Positions 26,741 to 35,543 of a stretch of DNA of 64,000 bases are shown one piece after another; within the stretch, counting starts at the first letter, position 1, and each line of letters begins with the position of its first letter. Under the pieces are notes generated by a model. It was not told the DNA's origin, made no database searches, and worked only from the letters and a program-made list of their open reading frames with translations. The translations under genes and the position numbers were made by a program. The DNA comes from an uncultured Chitinophagaceae bacterium (GTDB lineage Bacteria > Bacteroidota > Bacteroidia > Chitinophagales > Chitinophagaceae): positions 62,001 to 126,000 of the forward strand of contig CAIQDX010000102.1 in NCBI GenBank assembly GCA_903870685.1, read 5' to 3'.

Positions 26741-27736
26741 GTGGCAACTAAATTTTCTAAAGAAACCTATCTCTACTGGTACGAGTTAATGCAACTCATT
26801 CGTCAATTCGAATTAAAGGCCGAAGAAATGTATAAAATGGCTGGAAAAATTCGCGGATTTTTTCATGCCTACATTGGTCAGGAAGCAATTGCTGCGGGCT
26901 GTATGACGGCTACCACACACGAAGATCCTTTTATAACCGGCTATCGCGATCATGGATTGGGATTAGCCAAAGGAATGAGTGCCAACGAATGTATGGCCGA
27001 ATTATATGGCAAAGCAACCGGATGCTCTAAAGGCAAAGGTGGCAGCATGCACTTCTTTAGTAAAGAAAAATATTTTTTTGGCGGTCATGGCATTGTGGGT
27101 GCACAAATAGGAACCGGTGCAGGTTTAGCTTTTGCCGAACAATACAGAGGATCGAATAATGTTGTTCTTGCTTTTTTTGGCGATGGTGCTGCACGTCAGG
27201 GTATTTTACACGAGTCGTTCAACTTAGCCATGTTGTGGAAATTGCCCGTAGTTTTTATTTGCGAAAATAATAATTACGCAATGGGTACTTCTATCGAAAG
27301 AACATCGAACGTTATTGATATTTATAAATTAGCGGATGCTTACGAAATGCCTGCTGATAAAGTGGATGGGATGACTCCGGAAGCTGTTCACGAATCTGTT
27401 AGCCGTGCTGTAAAACGTGCAAGAGAAGGTGGTGGTCCAACTTTATTGGAATTAAAAACATATCGTTATAAAGGCCATTCAATTTCGGATCCGCAAAAAT
27501 ATCGCAGTAAAGAAGAAGTGGATGAGTATAAAGATCAGGATCCTATCAGCAAAGTATTAAAAACAATCTTAGAAAATAATTTCGCTTCACAAGAAGATAT
27601 CAATGCGATTGATGCAAAGATCAATGCTTTGGTTGAAGAAAGTGTAACCTTTGCTGAAGAAAGTCCTTGGCCTGATGACAGTGAAGTATTGAAGGATGTT
27701 TATGTCGATGCGAATTATCCTTTTGATGTTGATTAA
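26741..27736 (+). CDS. pdhA: pyruvate dehydrogenase E1 component, alpha subunit
   Basis: A 331-aa thiamine-diphosphate enzyme, the E1 alpha subunit that decarboxylates pyruvate. The TPP motif begins GDGAARQGILHESFNLAML and ends ENNNYAMGT. The phosphorylation-loop region YRYKGHSISDPQKYR is present. The start is the GTG at 26741: it gives the usual (M)ATKFSKETYLYWYELM N-terminus and follows the promoter by 18 nt. The beta subunit and E2/E3 genes are not in the window. Confidence 0.95.
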   Translation: MATKFSKETYLYWYELMQLIRQFELKAEEMYKMAGKIRGFFHAYIGQEAIAAGCMTATTHEDPFITGYRDHGLGLAKGMSANECMAELYGKATGCSKGKGGSMHFFSKEKYFFGGHGIVGAQIGTGAGLAFAEQYRGSNNVVLAFFGDGAARQGILHESFNLAMLWKLPVVFICENNNYAMGTSIERTSNVIDIYKLADAYEMPADKVDGMTPEAVHESVSRAVKRAREGGGPTLLELKTYRYKGHSISDPQKYRSKEEVDEYKDQDPISKVLKTILENNFASQEDINAIDAKINALVEESVTFAEESPWPDDSEVLKDVYVDANYPFDVD

Positions 27737-27766
27737 AAAAATTTATAAAAATTTCAAATATAAAAT

Positions 27767-28456
27767 ATGAGCGACAAGCAAGTTGAAGTTGTAGAAAAAG
27801 ATGCATTGTTACAGATGCAAAGTTTTTGGCAAAAAAATAATAAGATAATTACAAGTGTTTTAGTTGTTATAGTTCTGGCAGTTGGTGGTTGGTATGGTTA
27901 TACACAGTATATACAAAAACCAAATGAAGAAAAAGCTGCTGAATTAATTTACAAAGCACAACAATATTTTGCTGTTGATTCTTCGCATCAGGTATTAGAT
28001 GGCGATGGTTTTAATAAAGGAGTTTTGTTTGTAATAAAAAATTACGGCAGCACTAAATCGGCCAATCTTGCACATTTTTATGCAGGAGTTAGTTATTTAA
28101 AATTAGGTGACTTTAATAAAGCTGTTGAGCATTTAAAAGATTTTTCTACCGATGCAAAACAAATTCAAATGGTTGCTTACGGCGCTTTGGCCGATGCTTA
28201 TTCTGAATTAAATAAAAAAGATGATGCTGTATCTTATTATAAAAAAGCAGGAAGCACTTTCGAAAAAGATGAGTTCAGTTCTGCAGAATATTTATTTAAA
28301 GCTGCATTACTTTCCGAAACTTTAGGCAAAACAAAAGAAGCAGTAGAATTGTATAAAGAAGTTAAATCAAAATTTCCAACTACCGACAAAGGTTTTCAGG
28401 CAGATAAATATATTTATCGTTTGAGTGTTGAAAAAAATGATCTTGGCTCAAATTAA
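27767..28456 (+). CDS. membrane-anchored tetratricopeptide protein
   Basis: A 229-aa protein with an N-terminal cytoplasmic tail, one membrane helix at about 28-47 (IITSVLVVIVLAVGGWYGY) and an extracytoplasmic domain containing about three TPR-like repeats, for example ANLAHFYAGVSYLKLGDFNK and LLSETLGKTKEAVELYKEV. It resembles YfgM-type proteins, which assist secretion. It follows pdhA by 30 nt and is closed by a terminator. Confidence 0.8.
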   Translation: MSDKQVEVVEKDALLQMQSFWQKNNKIITSVLVVIVLAVGGWYGYTQYIQKPNEEKAAELIYKAQQYFAVDSSHQVLDGDGFNKGVLFVIKNYGSTKSANLAHFYAGVSYLKLGDFNKAVEHLKDFSTDAKQIQMVAYGALADAYSELNKKDDAVSYYKKAGSTFEKDEFSSAEYLFKAALLSETLGKTKEAVELYKEVKSKFPTTDKGFQADKYIYRLSVEKNDLGSN

Positions 28457-28485
28457 ATGAGATAAAAAATAAAGTCTTTCATATT

Positions 28486-28520
28486 AAAGCATCCTCTTAA
28501 AAAGGATGCTTTATTTTTTT
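28486..28520 (+). terminator. terminator after the TPR membrane protein
   Basis: Stem AAAGCATCC / GGATGCTTT with a nine-base loop is followed by a T-rich tail. It ends the pdhA-TPR unit. Confidence 0.8.
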
Positions 28521-28552
28521 AAACTAGAATAAAAATTTACTTTTAATATTAA

Positions 28553-29272
28553 ATGAACGTACAAATTTTCATACCGTGTTTTATAGATCAACTCTATCCG
28601 CAAGTTGCATTCAATATGATTAAAGTTTTGGAAAAAGTTGGTTGTACCATTGAATATAATACCAATCAAACTTGTTGCGGACAACCCGCATACAATGCTG
28701 GTTTTTGGGGTGAAGCAAAAGATGTGTGTACAAAATTTATAAAAGATTTTAAAGGGGCTGATTATGTTGTAGCACCCAGTGCAAGTTGTATTGGCTTTGT
28801 ACGAAATTATTACCCTAAACTATTTGATAATTCATCTTTGCATAATGATGTTAAAAATTTAAGTGACAGAACTTTTGAGTTAAGTGAGTTTATGATCAAA
28901 GTGTTGAATGTTGATGATGTTGGTGCCGAATTAAACGCCAAAGCAACTTATCACAATAGTTGTGCTGCGTTAAGAGAATGCCGGATCAAAGCAGAGCCGA
29001 AGCAATTACTAAGTAAAGTAAAAGGTTTGGAAATGATTGATATGGCTGATAATGAAACCTGCTGCGGGTTTGGTGGCACATTCGCTGTTAAGTTCGATCC
29101 TATCAGTGTTGCCATGGCAGATCAAAAAATTACTAACGCAACTGCAACCGAAGCCGAATATATTATCAGCACCGATATGAGTTGTTTGATGCATATTGAT
29201 GGCAGAATAAAAAATGTTGGCAGCAATCTTAAAGTGTTGCATTTAGCCGATGTGTTGGCAAGCGGATGGTAA
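28553..29272 (+). CDS. LutA/YkgE-type (Fe-S)-binding oxidoreductase subunit
   Basis: A 239-aa protein with the two cysteine-rich CCG domains of lactate-utilisation protein A: IPCFIDQLYP, CCGQPAYNAGF, PSASCIGFV in the first half and YHNSCAALRECRIK, CCGFGGTFAVKF in the second. Such proteins act in oxidation of lactate or glycolate with LutB and LutC, but those genes are not adjacent here. The ATG at 28553 is used. Confidence 0.9.
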   Translation: MNVQIFIPCFIDQLYPQVAFNMIKVLEKVGCTIEYNTNQTCCGQPAYNAGFWGEAKDVCTKFIKDFKGADYVVAPSASCIGFVRNYYPKLFDNSSLHNDVKNLSDRTFELSEFMIKVLNVDDVGAELNAKATYHNSCAALRECRIKAEPKQLLSKVKGLEMIDMADNETCCGFGGTFAVKFDPISVAMADQKITNATATEAEYIISTDMSCLMHIDGRIKNVGSNLKVLHLADVLASGW

Positions 29273-29349
29273 TAATAAATGTTGAATGATAGATTTTAAA
29301 TTATAAATGCAAGAATTCATTTAACACTTAACATTTAAAATTTAGCATT

Positions 29350-29763
29350 ATGAATTTTTGGTTAGTAAAATCAGAACCGTTTAAATACAGTTGGGAACAA
29401 CTTGAAAAAGACGGACAAACTTTTTGGGATGGTGTTAGAAATTATGCTGCTCGTAATAATTTAAGAGCCATGAAAAAAGGCGATCTGGTATTATGGTATC
29501 ACAGCAATGAAGGAATGGAAATTGTTGGCATTGCAAAAGTGGCTACAGAAGCTTATCAAGATCCAACAACAGAAGAAACCGCTTGGGTTGTCGTTGATCT
29601 GAAACCATATAAAAAATTAAAGAAACCGGTTGGTCTTACACAAGTTAAACTGGACAAGCGTTTGGCGAATATGGATTTAGTTCGTTTAGGAAGATTATCT
29701 GTTCAAACTGTCAAAGAATCCGAGTGGAAAATTATTATGGAACTGAGTGAAACAAAAGTATAA
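29350..29763 (+). CDS. EVE domain protein
   Basis: A 137-aa single-domain protein. NFWLVKSEPFKYSWEQL, FWDGVRNYAARNNLRAM and DLVLWYHSNEG are diagnostic of EVE/thymocyte nuclear protein 1-like folds, which read modified bases in nucleic acid. The family sometimes partners with restriction or defence genes, but nothing of that kind is near. Single gene. Confidence 0.92.
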   Translation: MNFWLVKSEPFKYSWEQLEKDGQTFWDGVRNYAARNNLRAMKKGDLVLWYHSNEGMEIVGIAKVATEAYQDPTTEETAWVVVDLKPYKKLKKPVGLTQVKLDKRLANMDLVRLGRLSVQTVKESEWKIIMELSETKV

Positions 29764-29850
29764 TTCGAATTTATTTTCTGCAAAATAAACTTGAAATTAA
29801 TATCCTACTAATTTAGTAGATTTATTATCTTCGCCACTTAAAATTTATAA

Positions 29851-30738
29851 ATGAATCAAAAGTTATTTTCTTTTTTTATTGCAGTATTATTTTCTTCATC
29901 AACATTATTTGCACAATCATCTTATCAAACAGAGATAGAAAATTGGAAACAAAAAAGAATTGAAGCGTTAAAAGCCGAGAATGGTTGGTTGAATTTAGTT
30001 GGTTTGTACTGGCTTCATCAAGGAAAAAATACTTTTGGTACAGGCAAGAATGTTGACATAAAATTTCCGGAAAATTCTATTACAGAAGATGCCGGTTATT
30101 TTGAATTGAATGGAACTACGGTCACCTTATTTGTAAATCAATCAACAGATATTAAAGTAAATAATAAAAGTGTAAAAAAAGCAATTGTTTTTTCTGATGA
30201 TTCAAATAAAACTATTGTCGAATCCTATGGTTCTTTAAAATGGAGTATCATTAAACGTGATGCAAAAATAGGGATTAGATTAAGAGACCTGAATAGCCCA
30301 CTGGCAAAGAGTTTCGATGGAGCAGAACGTTATACAACAGACAGCAATTGGAGAATAAAAGCCTATTTAAAAAAGCCACAAATTAATTCGAATGTTTTTA
30401 TTACAAATATTCTTGGACAAACAAAAAACGAACCTTCGCCCGGTAAACTTGTTTTTTCCTTTTCAGGAAAAGAATATGTGTTAGATGTTTTGGAAGAAGA
30501 CAGACAATTATTTATTTTGTTTGGTGATGCAACGAGTGGCAAAGAAACTTATCCAACCGGTAGATTTTTATATGCAGATATTCCCGGCGCAGATGGTTTA
30601 ACAATTATTGATTTTAATAAAGCGTTCAATCCACCCTGTGCTTTTACAAACTATGCAACTTGTCCTCTCCCACCCAAACAAAATATTTTACCCTTTGCAG
30701 TAACTGCAGGCGAAAAAGATTATGGTCATCATCACTAA
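29851..30738 (+). CDS. DUF1684 secreted protein
   Basis: A 295-aa exported protein with a signal peptide (1-21, ending TLFAQ). The DUF1684 signature WKQKRIEALKAENGWLNLVG is near residue 32 and the Gly-Asp rich FGDATSGKETYPTGRFLY near 225, followed by IIDFNKAFNPPCAFTNYATC near the C-terminus. Function unknown. It is followed after 12 nt by a second secreted gene, so they are probably cotranscribed. Confidence 0.88.
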   Translation: MNQKLFSFFIAVLFSSSTLFAQSSYQTEIENWKQKRIEALKAENGWLNLVGLYWLHQGKNTFGTGKNVDIKFPENSITEDAGYFELNGTTVTLFVNQSTDIKVNNKSVKKAIVFSDDSNKTIVESYGSLKWSIIKRDAKIGIRLRDLNSPLAKSFDGAERYTTDSNWRIKAYLKKPQINSNVFITNILGQTKNEPSPGKLVFSFSGKEYVLDVLEEDRQLFILFGDATSGKETYPTGRFLYADIPGADGLTIIDFNKAFNPPCAFTNYATCPLPPKQNILPFAVTAGEKDYGHHH

Positions 30739-30750
30739 AAATAAAACATC

Positions 30751-31179
30751 ATGAAAAAAGTTATTCTTCTTTTAATAGTTGTACTATCATTTACAACTAT
30801 TAATGCTCAAACAAAAAACAGCACAGAATATTTTACTGTTGAAAATTATTATAAAGTAAAATGGGGATTTGCAGATGAGTTCATTCATTTATGGTCAGTC
30901 AATCATTATCCTTTATTGAAGAAAGCAATTGAAAAAGGAGATATCATCAGCGTTACACCCGCTAAGTCCAAACTGCACAGCAGCGAAGATTCGCGTTGGG
31001 ATTTTCGTGTAACTATTGTGTTTAAAAATGCAGCATTGGCATTCGATGAAGACCTTACAGTACCATACAAAAAAGCATTGTATCCTGATTTAGAAAAATT
31101 GACAAAAGATGAACAACATCGTTTTGAATTATTGATCGCACATTGGGATATAGAAACAACAAATATTATTGTACCATAA
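30751..31179 (+). CDS. small secreted protein of unknown function
   Basis: Not recognised. A 142-aa protein with a signal peptide (1-19, ending INAQ). The mature part has the sense of a small alpha/beta domain, with ENYYKVKWGFADEFIHLW and RFELLIAHWDIETTNI. No catalytic motif visible. Downstream of the DUF1684 gene by 12 nt and followed by a strong terminator. Confidence 0.7.
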   Translation: MKKVILLLIVVLSFTTINAQTKNSTEYFTVENYYKVKWGFADEFIHLWSVNHYPLLKKAIEKGDIISVTPAKSKLHSSEDSRWDFRVTIVFKNAALAFDEDLTVPYKKALYPDLEKLTKDEQHRFELLIAHWDIETTNIIVP

Positions 31180-31207
31180 CCAATAATTCTGAATCTAATT
31201 CTCCCGG

Positions 31208-31240
31208 AAAAAAAGCTGCAACCCGCAGCTTTTTTTGTTT
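31208..31240. terminator. terminator after the small secreted protein gene
   Basis: Stem AAAAAAAGCTGC / GCAGCTTTTTTT with a five-base loop and T-run: a strong rho-independent terminator, symmetric enough to work both ways. Confidence 0.85.
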
Positions 31241-31269
31241 CTATATTCTTTAACAACTTTAAAGGTTAC

Positions 31270-31277
31270 TATTTTTG
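31270..31277 (+). promoter_or_regulatory. -7 promoter box of the 134-aa lipoprotein gene
   Basis: TATTTTTG matches TAnnTTTG exactly, 65 nt before the ATG at 31343. A palindrome GCAGGCCTGC lies in the leader at 31299-31308. Confidence 0.4.
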
Positions 31278-31342
31278 CTTTTAAAGTATTTATATATGCA
31301 GGCCTGCAACTTTAATTCATCACAATTAAATTTCCTGCAAAC

Positions 31343-31747
31343 ATGAAAAAGATTAATCCTGCTGCAATTATAATTGCAGCTACAATTATCACGTTCACAT
31401 CCTGCGAATGGTTTACTCATTCAAGTAAAAAAACATTCAGTATTGTTGGTAGTTGGAAAGTTGATACTGTTTATAAAGATGGATTTATCAATGACAGTAC
31501 TCAACAATTGATTGCAACAGTAAACATCAAAAGCAAAAACGGAGAAGTTTACAAATTCAATGGTGACAGCACTTTCAATCGTCTTTTATTAAAAGACAGT
31601 ACTGTAGAAAAATATTATCTAAAAGATTCTACTCTCTATTTTAAAGAGTTGAATAATTATGTTCCTTATAACTTTTCTATAAAAAATGATTCTACATTTT
31701 CATTTATTAATAAGGACAGTGTTGTTTTTGTTTTAAAGAAAAAATAA
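31343..31747 (+). CDS. lipocalin-like lipoprotein
   Basis: A 134-aa lipoprotein with signal peptide and lipobox ending TSC at about residue 21. The mature part begins SIVGSWKVDTVYKDG and is built of short beta segments (YKFNGDSTFNRLLLKDSTVEK), as in lipocalin-like families of Bacteroidota. Function unknown. Its own promoter and the upstream terminator make it a separate unit. Confidence 0.7.
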   Translation: MKKINPAAIIIAATIITFTSCEWFTHSSKKTFSIVGSWKVDTVYKDGFINDSTQQLIATVNIKSKNGEVYKFNGDSTFNRLLLKDSTVEKYYLKDSTLYFKELNNYVPYNFSIKNDSTFSFINKDSVVFVLKKK

Positions 31748-31814
31748 CATTTTTTACGATTGCTTGCTTATGTAATTTCTCCATTTCCGCATCTCATTAT
31801 TAAAATCAACTAAC

Positions 31815-32708
31815 ATGAAAACAAAAATATTTTTCATGGCATTTATAGCCATGCTGATAATCGCTTGCAATAACTCATCATCAAGCAAAAAAGCATTTAT
31901 GTTTAATGAAGTGCCACTTGATAAAAACAAATTGGCAGATCAAACTGCAATGTCTGTAGATACAGCCAGAGTTTCTGTTGATAATTTAGAAGAGAAAATT
32001 ACCAATGCTCCTTCTCCTACAAAAACAATTACCGATTGGGATAAAAAAATTATTAAAACCGCTGATATAAAATTAGAGTTGAAAGACTACAACAATTACA
32101 ATAGCAACATCCATAAAAGCCTTAGAACATTTGGTGCTTATATTGCTAAAGAAGAACAGTCGCAATACAACGATATGTTACAAAATAATGTAACAATAAA
32201 AGTTCCGGTTGACAAATTTGATGATCTCGTGAATTCCTTTAGTGGCGAGGGTATCAGCGTAATTGAAAAGAAAATAAATACCGAAGATGTAACCGGAGAA
32301 TTGGTTGATGGTAAAGCCAGAATGGAAGCAAAGAAACAAGTTCGTTTGCAATATTTAAGCTTGTTGAAGCAAGCAAAAAATATGAAAGATATTTTGGAAG
32401 TGCAAAAAGAAATTAATGATATTCAGGAAGAGATAGAATCGGTTAACGGAAGAATTGATTATTTGTCGCATCAGGCTGCATACAGCACTATCAACTTAAA
32501 TTATTATCAATTTTTAAGTGGTTATAATCCATTAAACGATCATCCTACTTTTATCAATAAAATAGCAGATGCTTTTAAAAATGGATTCAGCATCATCAGT
32601 AACTTGAGTATATTTATTATTTCTATCTGGCCAATTATTTTATTGATCATTGCAGTGATTATTTTTTATAAAAGAAGAAGATGGCAAACAAAGAAAACGA
32701 TACAATAA
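31815..32708 (+). CDS. DUF4349 lipoprotein with C-terminal membrane helix
   Basis: A 297-aa protein with a lipobox ending IIAC near residue 18 and a DUF4349 domain. KIIKTADIKLELKDYNNYN begins the conserved part and the helical region YLSLLKQAKNMKDILEVQKE is the predicted coiled coil. The last hydrophobic segment (about 262-285) is a membrane helix. DUF4349 proteins are uncharacterised. The stop lies 28 nt inside the next gene in another frame. Confidence 0.85.
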   Translation: MKTKIFFMAFIAMLIIACNNSSSSKKAFMFNEVPLDKNKLADQTAMSVDTARVSVDNLEEKITNAPSPTKTITDWDKKIIKTADIKLELKDYNNYNSNIHKSLRTFGAYIAKEEQSQYNDMLQNNVTIKVPVDKFDDLVNSFSGEGISVIEKKINTEDVTGELVDGKARMEAKKQVRLQYLSLLKQAKNMKDILEVQKEINDIQEEIESVNGRIDYLSHQAAYSTINLNYYQFLSGYNPLNDHPTFINKIADAFKNGFSIISNLSIFIISIWPIILLIIAVIIFYKRRRWQTKKTIQ

Positions 32709-33400
32709 ACCATAAAAAGAAATTAGTTGTATTAACCGGTGCCGGTATGAGTGCTGAAAGCGGACTTAAAACTTTTCGAGATACCGATGGTTTATGGGAA
32801 GGCTATAATGTGTATGAAGTGGCTACGCCACGTGGCTTTGCGACGAATCCACAATTTGTTCTTGACTTTTATAACATGCGCCGAAAAGATGTTGCCAACG
32901 CAAAGCCTAATGCAGGTCATGTTGGTTTGGCTGCATTAGAAAATGATTTTGATGTGCAGATCATCACACAAAATATTGATGATCTGCACGAACGTGCCGG
33001 CAGTAAAAATGTGTTGCACCTGCATGGTGAGATATTTAAAATGCGAAGTGTTAAAAATATTTTCAAAACTTTTGATATTCGAGGTGATATTAATTTAGGA
33101 GATGTGGCAGAAGATGGATCACAGTTACGTCCGTTTATTGTTTGGTTTGAAGAACCTGTACCAATGATAGTAGAAGCGGCTAAAATTGTTTCAACTGCTG
33201 ATATATTTGTTGTTATCGGTACATCTTTACAAGTTTATCCTGCAGCGGGTTTAGTGAATTATGCCAATAGAAAAATACCAAAATTTATTATTGATAAAAA
33301 TATTCCATACACTTCATCAATTCAAAATTTGACAGTGATTGAAAAAGGTGCTGGTGAAGGTCTATACTATCTAAAAAATTACCTGAAAAATCTGTTATAA
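32681..33400 (+). CDS. sirtuin-type NAD-dependent deacylase lacking the zinc cysteines
   Basis: A 239-aa Sir2 protein with LTGAGMSAESGLKTFRD (18-34), Tyr64 and Arg67 (the YxxR of class III deacylases that accept succinyl or malonyl groups), QNIDDLHERAG (97-107) and catalytic His115. There is no cysteine at all in the protein; the ribbon segment KMRSVKNIFKTFDIRGDIN replaces the usual CxxC pairs. Activity is likely but unproven. It overlaps DUF4349 by 28 nt. Confidence 0.9.
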   Translation: MANKENDTINHKKKLVVLTGAGMSAESGLKTFRDTDGLWEGYNVYEVATPRGFATNPQFVLDFYNMRRKDVANAKPNAGHVGLAALENDFDVQIITQNIDDLHERAGSKNVLHLHGEIFKMRSVKNIFKTFDIRGDINLGDVAEDGSQLRPFIVWFEEPVPMIVEAAKIVSTADIFVVIGTSLQVYPAAGLVNYANRKIPKFIIDKNIPYTSSIQNLTVIEKGAGEGLYYLKNYLKNLL

Positions 33401-33420
33401 CAAATAACTGCCTTTACCCT

Positions 33421-33428
33421 TACTTTTG
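33421..33428 (+). promoter_or_regulatory. -7 promoter box of ychF
   Basis: TACTTTTG matches TAnnTTTG exactly but is 124 nt before the ychF ATG, so the predicted leader contains repeat copy G. No closer exact box is seen. Confidence 0.4.
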
Positions 33429-33460
33429 CGGCTCGAAATTATTGTTGAATAAAGTACAGA

Positions 33461-33512
33461 ACGTACAAGAGTGCGACGCAACAGAAGCTTGATAGTAGCA
33501 ATACAGTTGGTC
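33461..33512 (+). repeat. dispersed intergenic repeat, copy G
   Basis: ACGTACAAGAGTGCGACGCA with core GAGTGCGACGCAAC (33469-33482), preceded by GTTGAATAAAGTACAG as in copy H and I. The 3' half is diverged and lacks the GGTAACAAAA end. Lies in the probable ychF leader. Confidence 0.75.
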
Positions 33513-33551
33513 AAATAATTATACTTCTTACTTCTAAAATCGTACTTAAAC

Positions 33552-34655
33552 ATGGCATTACAAGCTGGAATTGTGGGATTACCCAATGTTGGAAAATCAA
33601 CTCTATTTAATGCTGTTAGCAATAGCGCAAAAGCTCAGGCAAGTAATTATCGTTTTTGTACGATAGAGCCAAACATAGGCCTGGTAGACGTTCCAGACGA
33701 ACGTATGGATAAGTTGGCTGAATTGGTTAAACCAAACAGAACTGTACCAACGCAATTAGAGATTGTTGATATTGCCGGCTTAGTTCGTGGTGCAAGCAAA
33801 GGCGAAGGATTGGGAAATAAATTTTTAGGGAATATTCGTCAGGTGGATGCCATCATTCATGTAGTGCGTTGTTTTGAAGATGAGAATGTGTTGCGTGAAG
33901 AAGGTGAAATTAATCCGGTGAGTGATAAAGAAATCATCGATACCGAATTGCAGTTGAAAGATTTAGACAGTGTTGAGAAGAAAGCAAGTAAGGTTGAGAA
34001 AATGGCAAAAGTTGGCGCAGATACTAAATCGCAGTCCGAATATAAAATTTTATTGCGCTGCATGGAGCATTTGCAAAAAGGAAAAAGTATTCATTCGTTA
34101 GGTTTGGATAAAGAAGAACAAAATGCAATTGCTGATCTATTTTTATTAACTGATAAACCGGTTTTATATGTTGCCAATGTTGATGAGGCAAGCATGCATA
34201 CCGGCAATAAATATTCGGCCGCATTAATTGAAGCAGTGAAAGATGAAGGTGCACAAGTGATCATTATGAATAATGATATTGAAGCACAAATTTCGGCAAT
34301 GGAAAATCCTGATGACAAGCAAATGTTCATGGAAGAATATCACATGAAAGAACCTGCGTTGAACAGATTAATTCAAAGTGCTTATAAATTATTGAATTTA
34401 GAAACTTATTTTACTGCAGGTGTGCAAGAAGTAAGAGCATGGACAATTCATAAAGGATGGAAAGCGCCGCAGGCTGCAAGTGTTATCCACACTGACTTTG
34501 AGAAAGGTTTCATTAAAGCAGAAGTAATTGCCTACGATGATTTTATTAAATACGGAAGTGAAGCTGCATGCAGAGAAAATGGCCGATTAAGAATTGAAGG
34601 AAAAGAATATTTAGTACAAGATGGCGATGTGATGCATTTTAGATTTAACGTATAA
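33552..34655 (+). CDS. ychF: redox-regulated ATPase YchF
   Basis: A 367-aa Obg-family P-loop ATPase that binds ribosomes and affects the oxidative stress response. It shows GLPNVGKSTLFNAV (P-loop at about 8-21), DIAGLVRGASKGEG (switch II) and NVDEASM in place of NKxD, the YchF feature that lowers GTP preference. A TGS domain fills the C-terminus (EVRAWTIHKGWKAPQAA). Followed by a terminator. Confidence 0.97.
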   Translation: MALQAGIVGLPNVGKSTLFNAVSNSAKAQASNYRFCTIEPNIGLVDVPDERMDKLAELVKPNRTVPTQLEIVDIAGLVRGASKGEGLGNKFLGNIRQVDAIIHVVRCFEDENVLREEGEINPVSDKEIIDTELQLKDLDSVEKKASKVEKMAKVGADTKSQSEYKILLRCMEHLQKGKSIHSLGLDKEEQNAIADLFLLTDKPVLYVANVDEASMHTGNKYSAALIEAVKDEGAQVIIMNNDIEAQISAMENPDDKQMFMEEYHMKEPALNRLIQSAYKLLNLETYFTAGVQEVRAWTIHKGWKAPQAASVIHTDFEKGFIKAEVIAYDDFIKYGSEAACRENGRLRIEGKEYLVQDGDVMHFRFNV

Positions 34656-34672
34656 TTATTATCGTATAAAAT

Positions 34673-34705
34673 AAAACCTTCTGATTTGTTTGTCGGAAGG
34701 TTTTT
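34673..34705. terminator. terminator after ychF
   Basis: Stem AAAACCTTC / GAAGGTTTT with a long loop and T-run. It overlaps the -7 box of the next gene at 34705-34712. Confidence 0.65.
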
Positions 34706-34712
34706 ATATTTG
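34705..34712 (+). promoter_or_regulatory. -7 promoter box of the glutaminyl cyclotransferase gene
   Basis: TATATTTG is an exact TAnnTTTG match, 14 nt before the ATG at 34727, and immediately follows the ychF terminator. Confidence 0.45.
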
Positions 34713-34726
34713 ACTAATATCATTTT

Positions 34727-35521
34727 ATGAAAAGAATCGTATTTTTTCTAATTATTGTTTTTGCAGTTAGTTCTTGTCAGAATAACGATAATTCTTCAGA
34801 AGTTTTAAGTAATGGCATTAAACCGCCGGCTGCACTGAATTATACAGTATTGAATGTTTATCCGCACGACAGCAGTTCATTTACAGAAGGATTGGAATGG
34901 CAGGATACAACTTTATATGAAAGTACCGGACAATATGGAAATAGTAAATTGTCACGAGTAAATTTAAAAACAGGAAAAGAAATAAAGCGAATTGATCTTA
35001 CTAAAGAATATTTTGGCGAAGGCATTACGGTGTTGAATGGAAAAATATTTCAGTTAACCTATGAAGAACAGAAATGTTTTGTGTACGATTTTAAAACATT
35101 AAATAAACTTGGTGAGTTTGATTATGAAGGCCAAGGTTGGGGAATGACCAATGATGGTAAGCACTTGATCATGAACAATGGAAATAATAATTTGTATTTC
35201 AGAGATCCGGAAACATTTAAAATAGTGAATACTATTGGCGTGATTGATAATAATGGTCCAGTTGCCAAGATTAATGAATTAGAATATGTTGATGGATTTA
35301 TTTATTCGAATATTTGGATGACCAATTATATTATTAAGATTGATCCAACAAGCGGAAGAGTAATTGCAAAAGCAGATCTAACCAATTTGATAAATCAATA
35401 TGTCCCAGAAACTGTTGCAGCGGAAGCGGTATTAAATGGCATTGCTTACGATAGCATTGGAAAGAGATTTTTTATTACGGGAAAAAATTGGCCAAAGCTT
35501 TTCGAAGTAAAATTTAATTAA
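34727..35521 (+). CDS. glutaminyl-peptide cyclotransferase lipoprotein
   Basis: A 264-aa lipoprotein (lipobox ending SSC near residue 17) of the bacterial-type glutamine cyclotransferase family, which converts N-terminal Gln to pyroglutamate. It has a five-bladed propeller pattern: FTEGLEWQDTTLYESTG, GEGITVLNGKIFQLTYEE, GQGWGMTNDGKHLIMN and VDGFIYSNIWMTNYIIKID. The exported location suggests action on envelope proteins. Confidence 0.9.
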   Translation: MKRIVFFLIIVFAVSSCQNNDNSSEVLSNGIKPPAALNYTVLNVYPHDSSSFTEGLEWQDTTLYESTGQYGNSKLSRVNLKTGKEIKRIDLTKEYFGEGITVLNGKIFQLTYEEQKCFVYDFKTLNKLGEFDYEGQGWGMTNDGKHLIMNNGNNNLYFRDPETFKIVNTIGVIDNNGPVAKINELEYVDGFIYSNIWMTNYIIKIDPTSGRVIAKADLTNLINQYVPETVAAEAVLNGIAYDSIGKRFFITGKNWPKLFEVKFN

Positions 35522-35543
35522 TTTGTTGTTGAATAAAGTATAA

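Noticed and set aside
31299-31308. GCAGGCCTGC palindrome as an operator
   Set aside because: Ten bases only, seen once, and no regulator nearby; may be chance.
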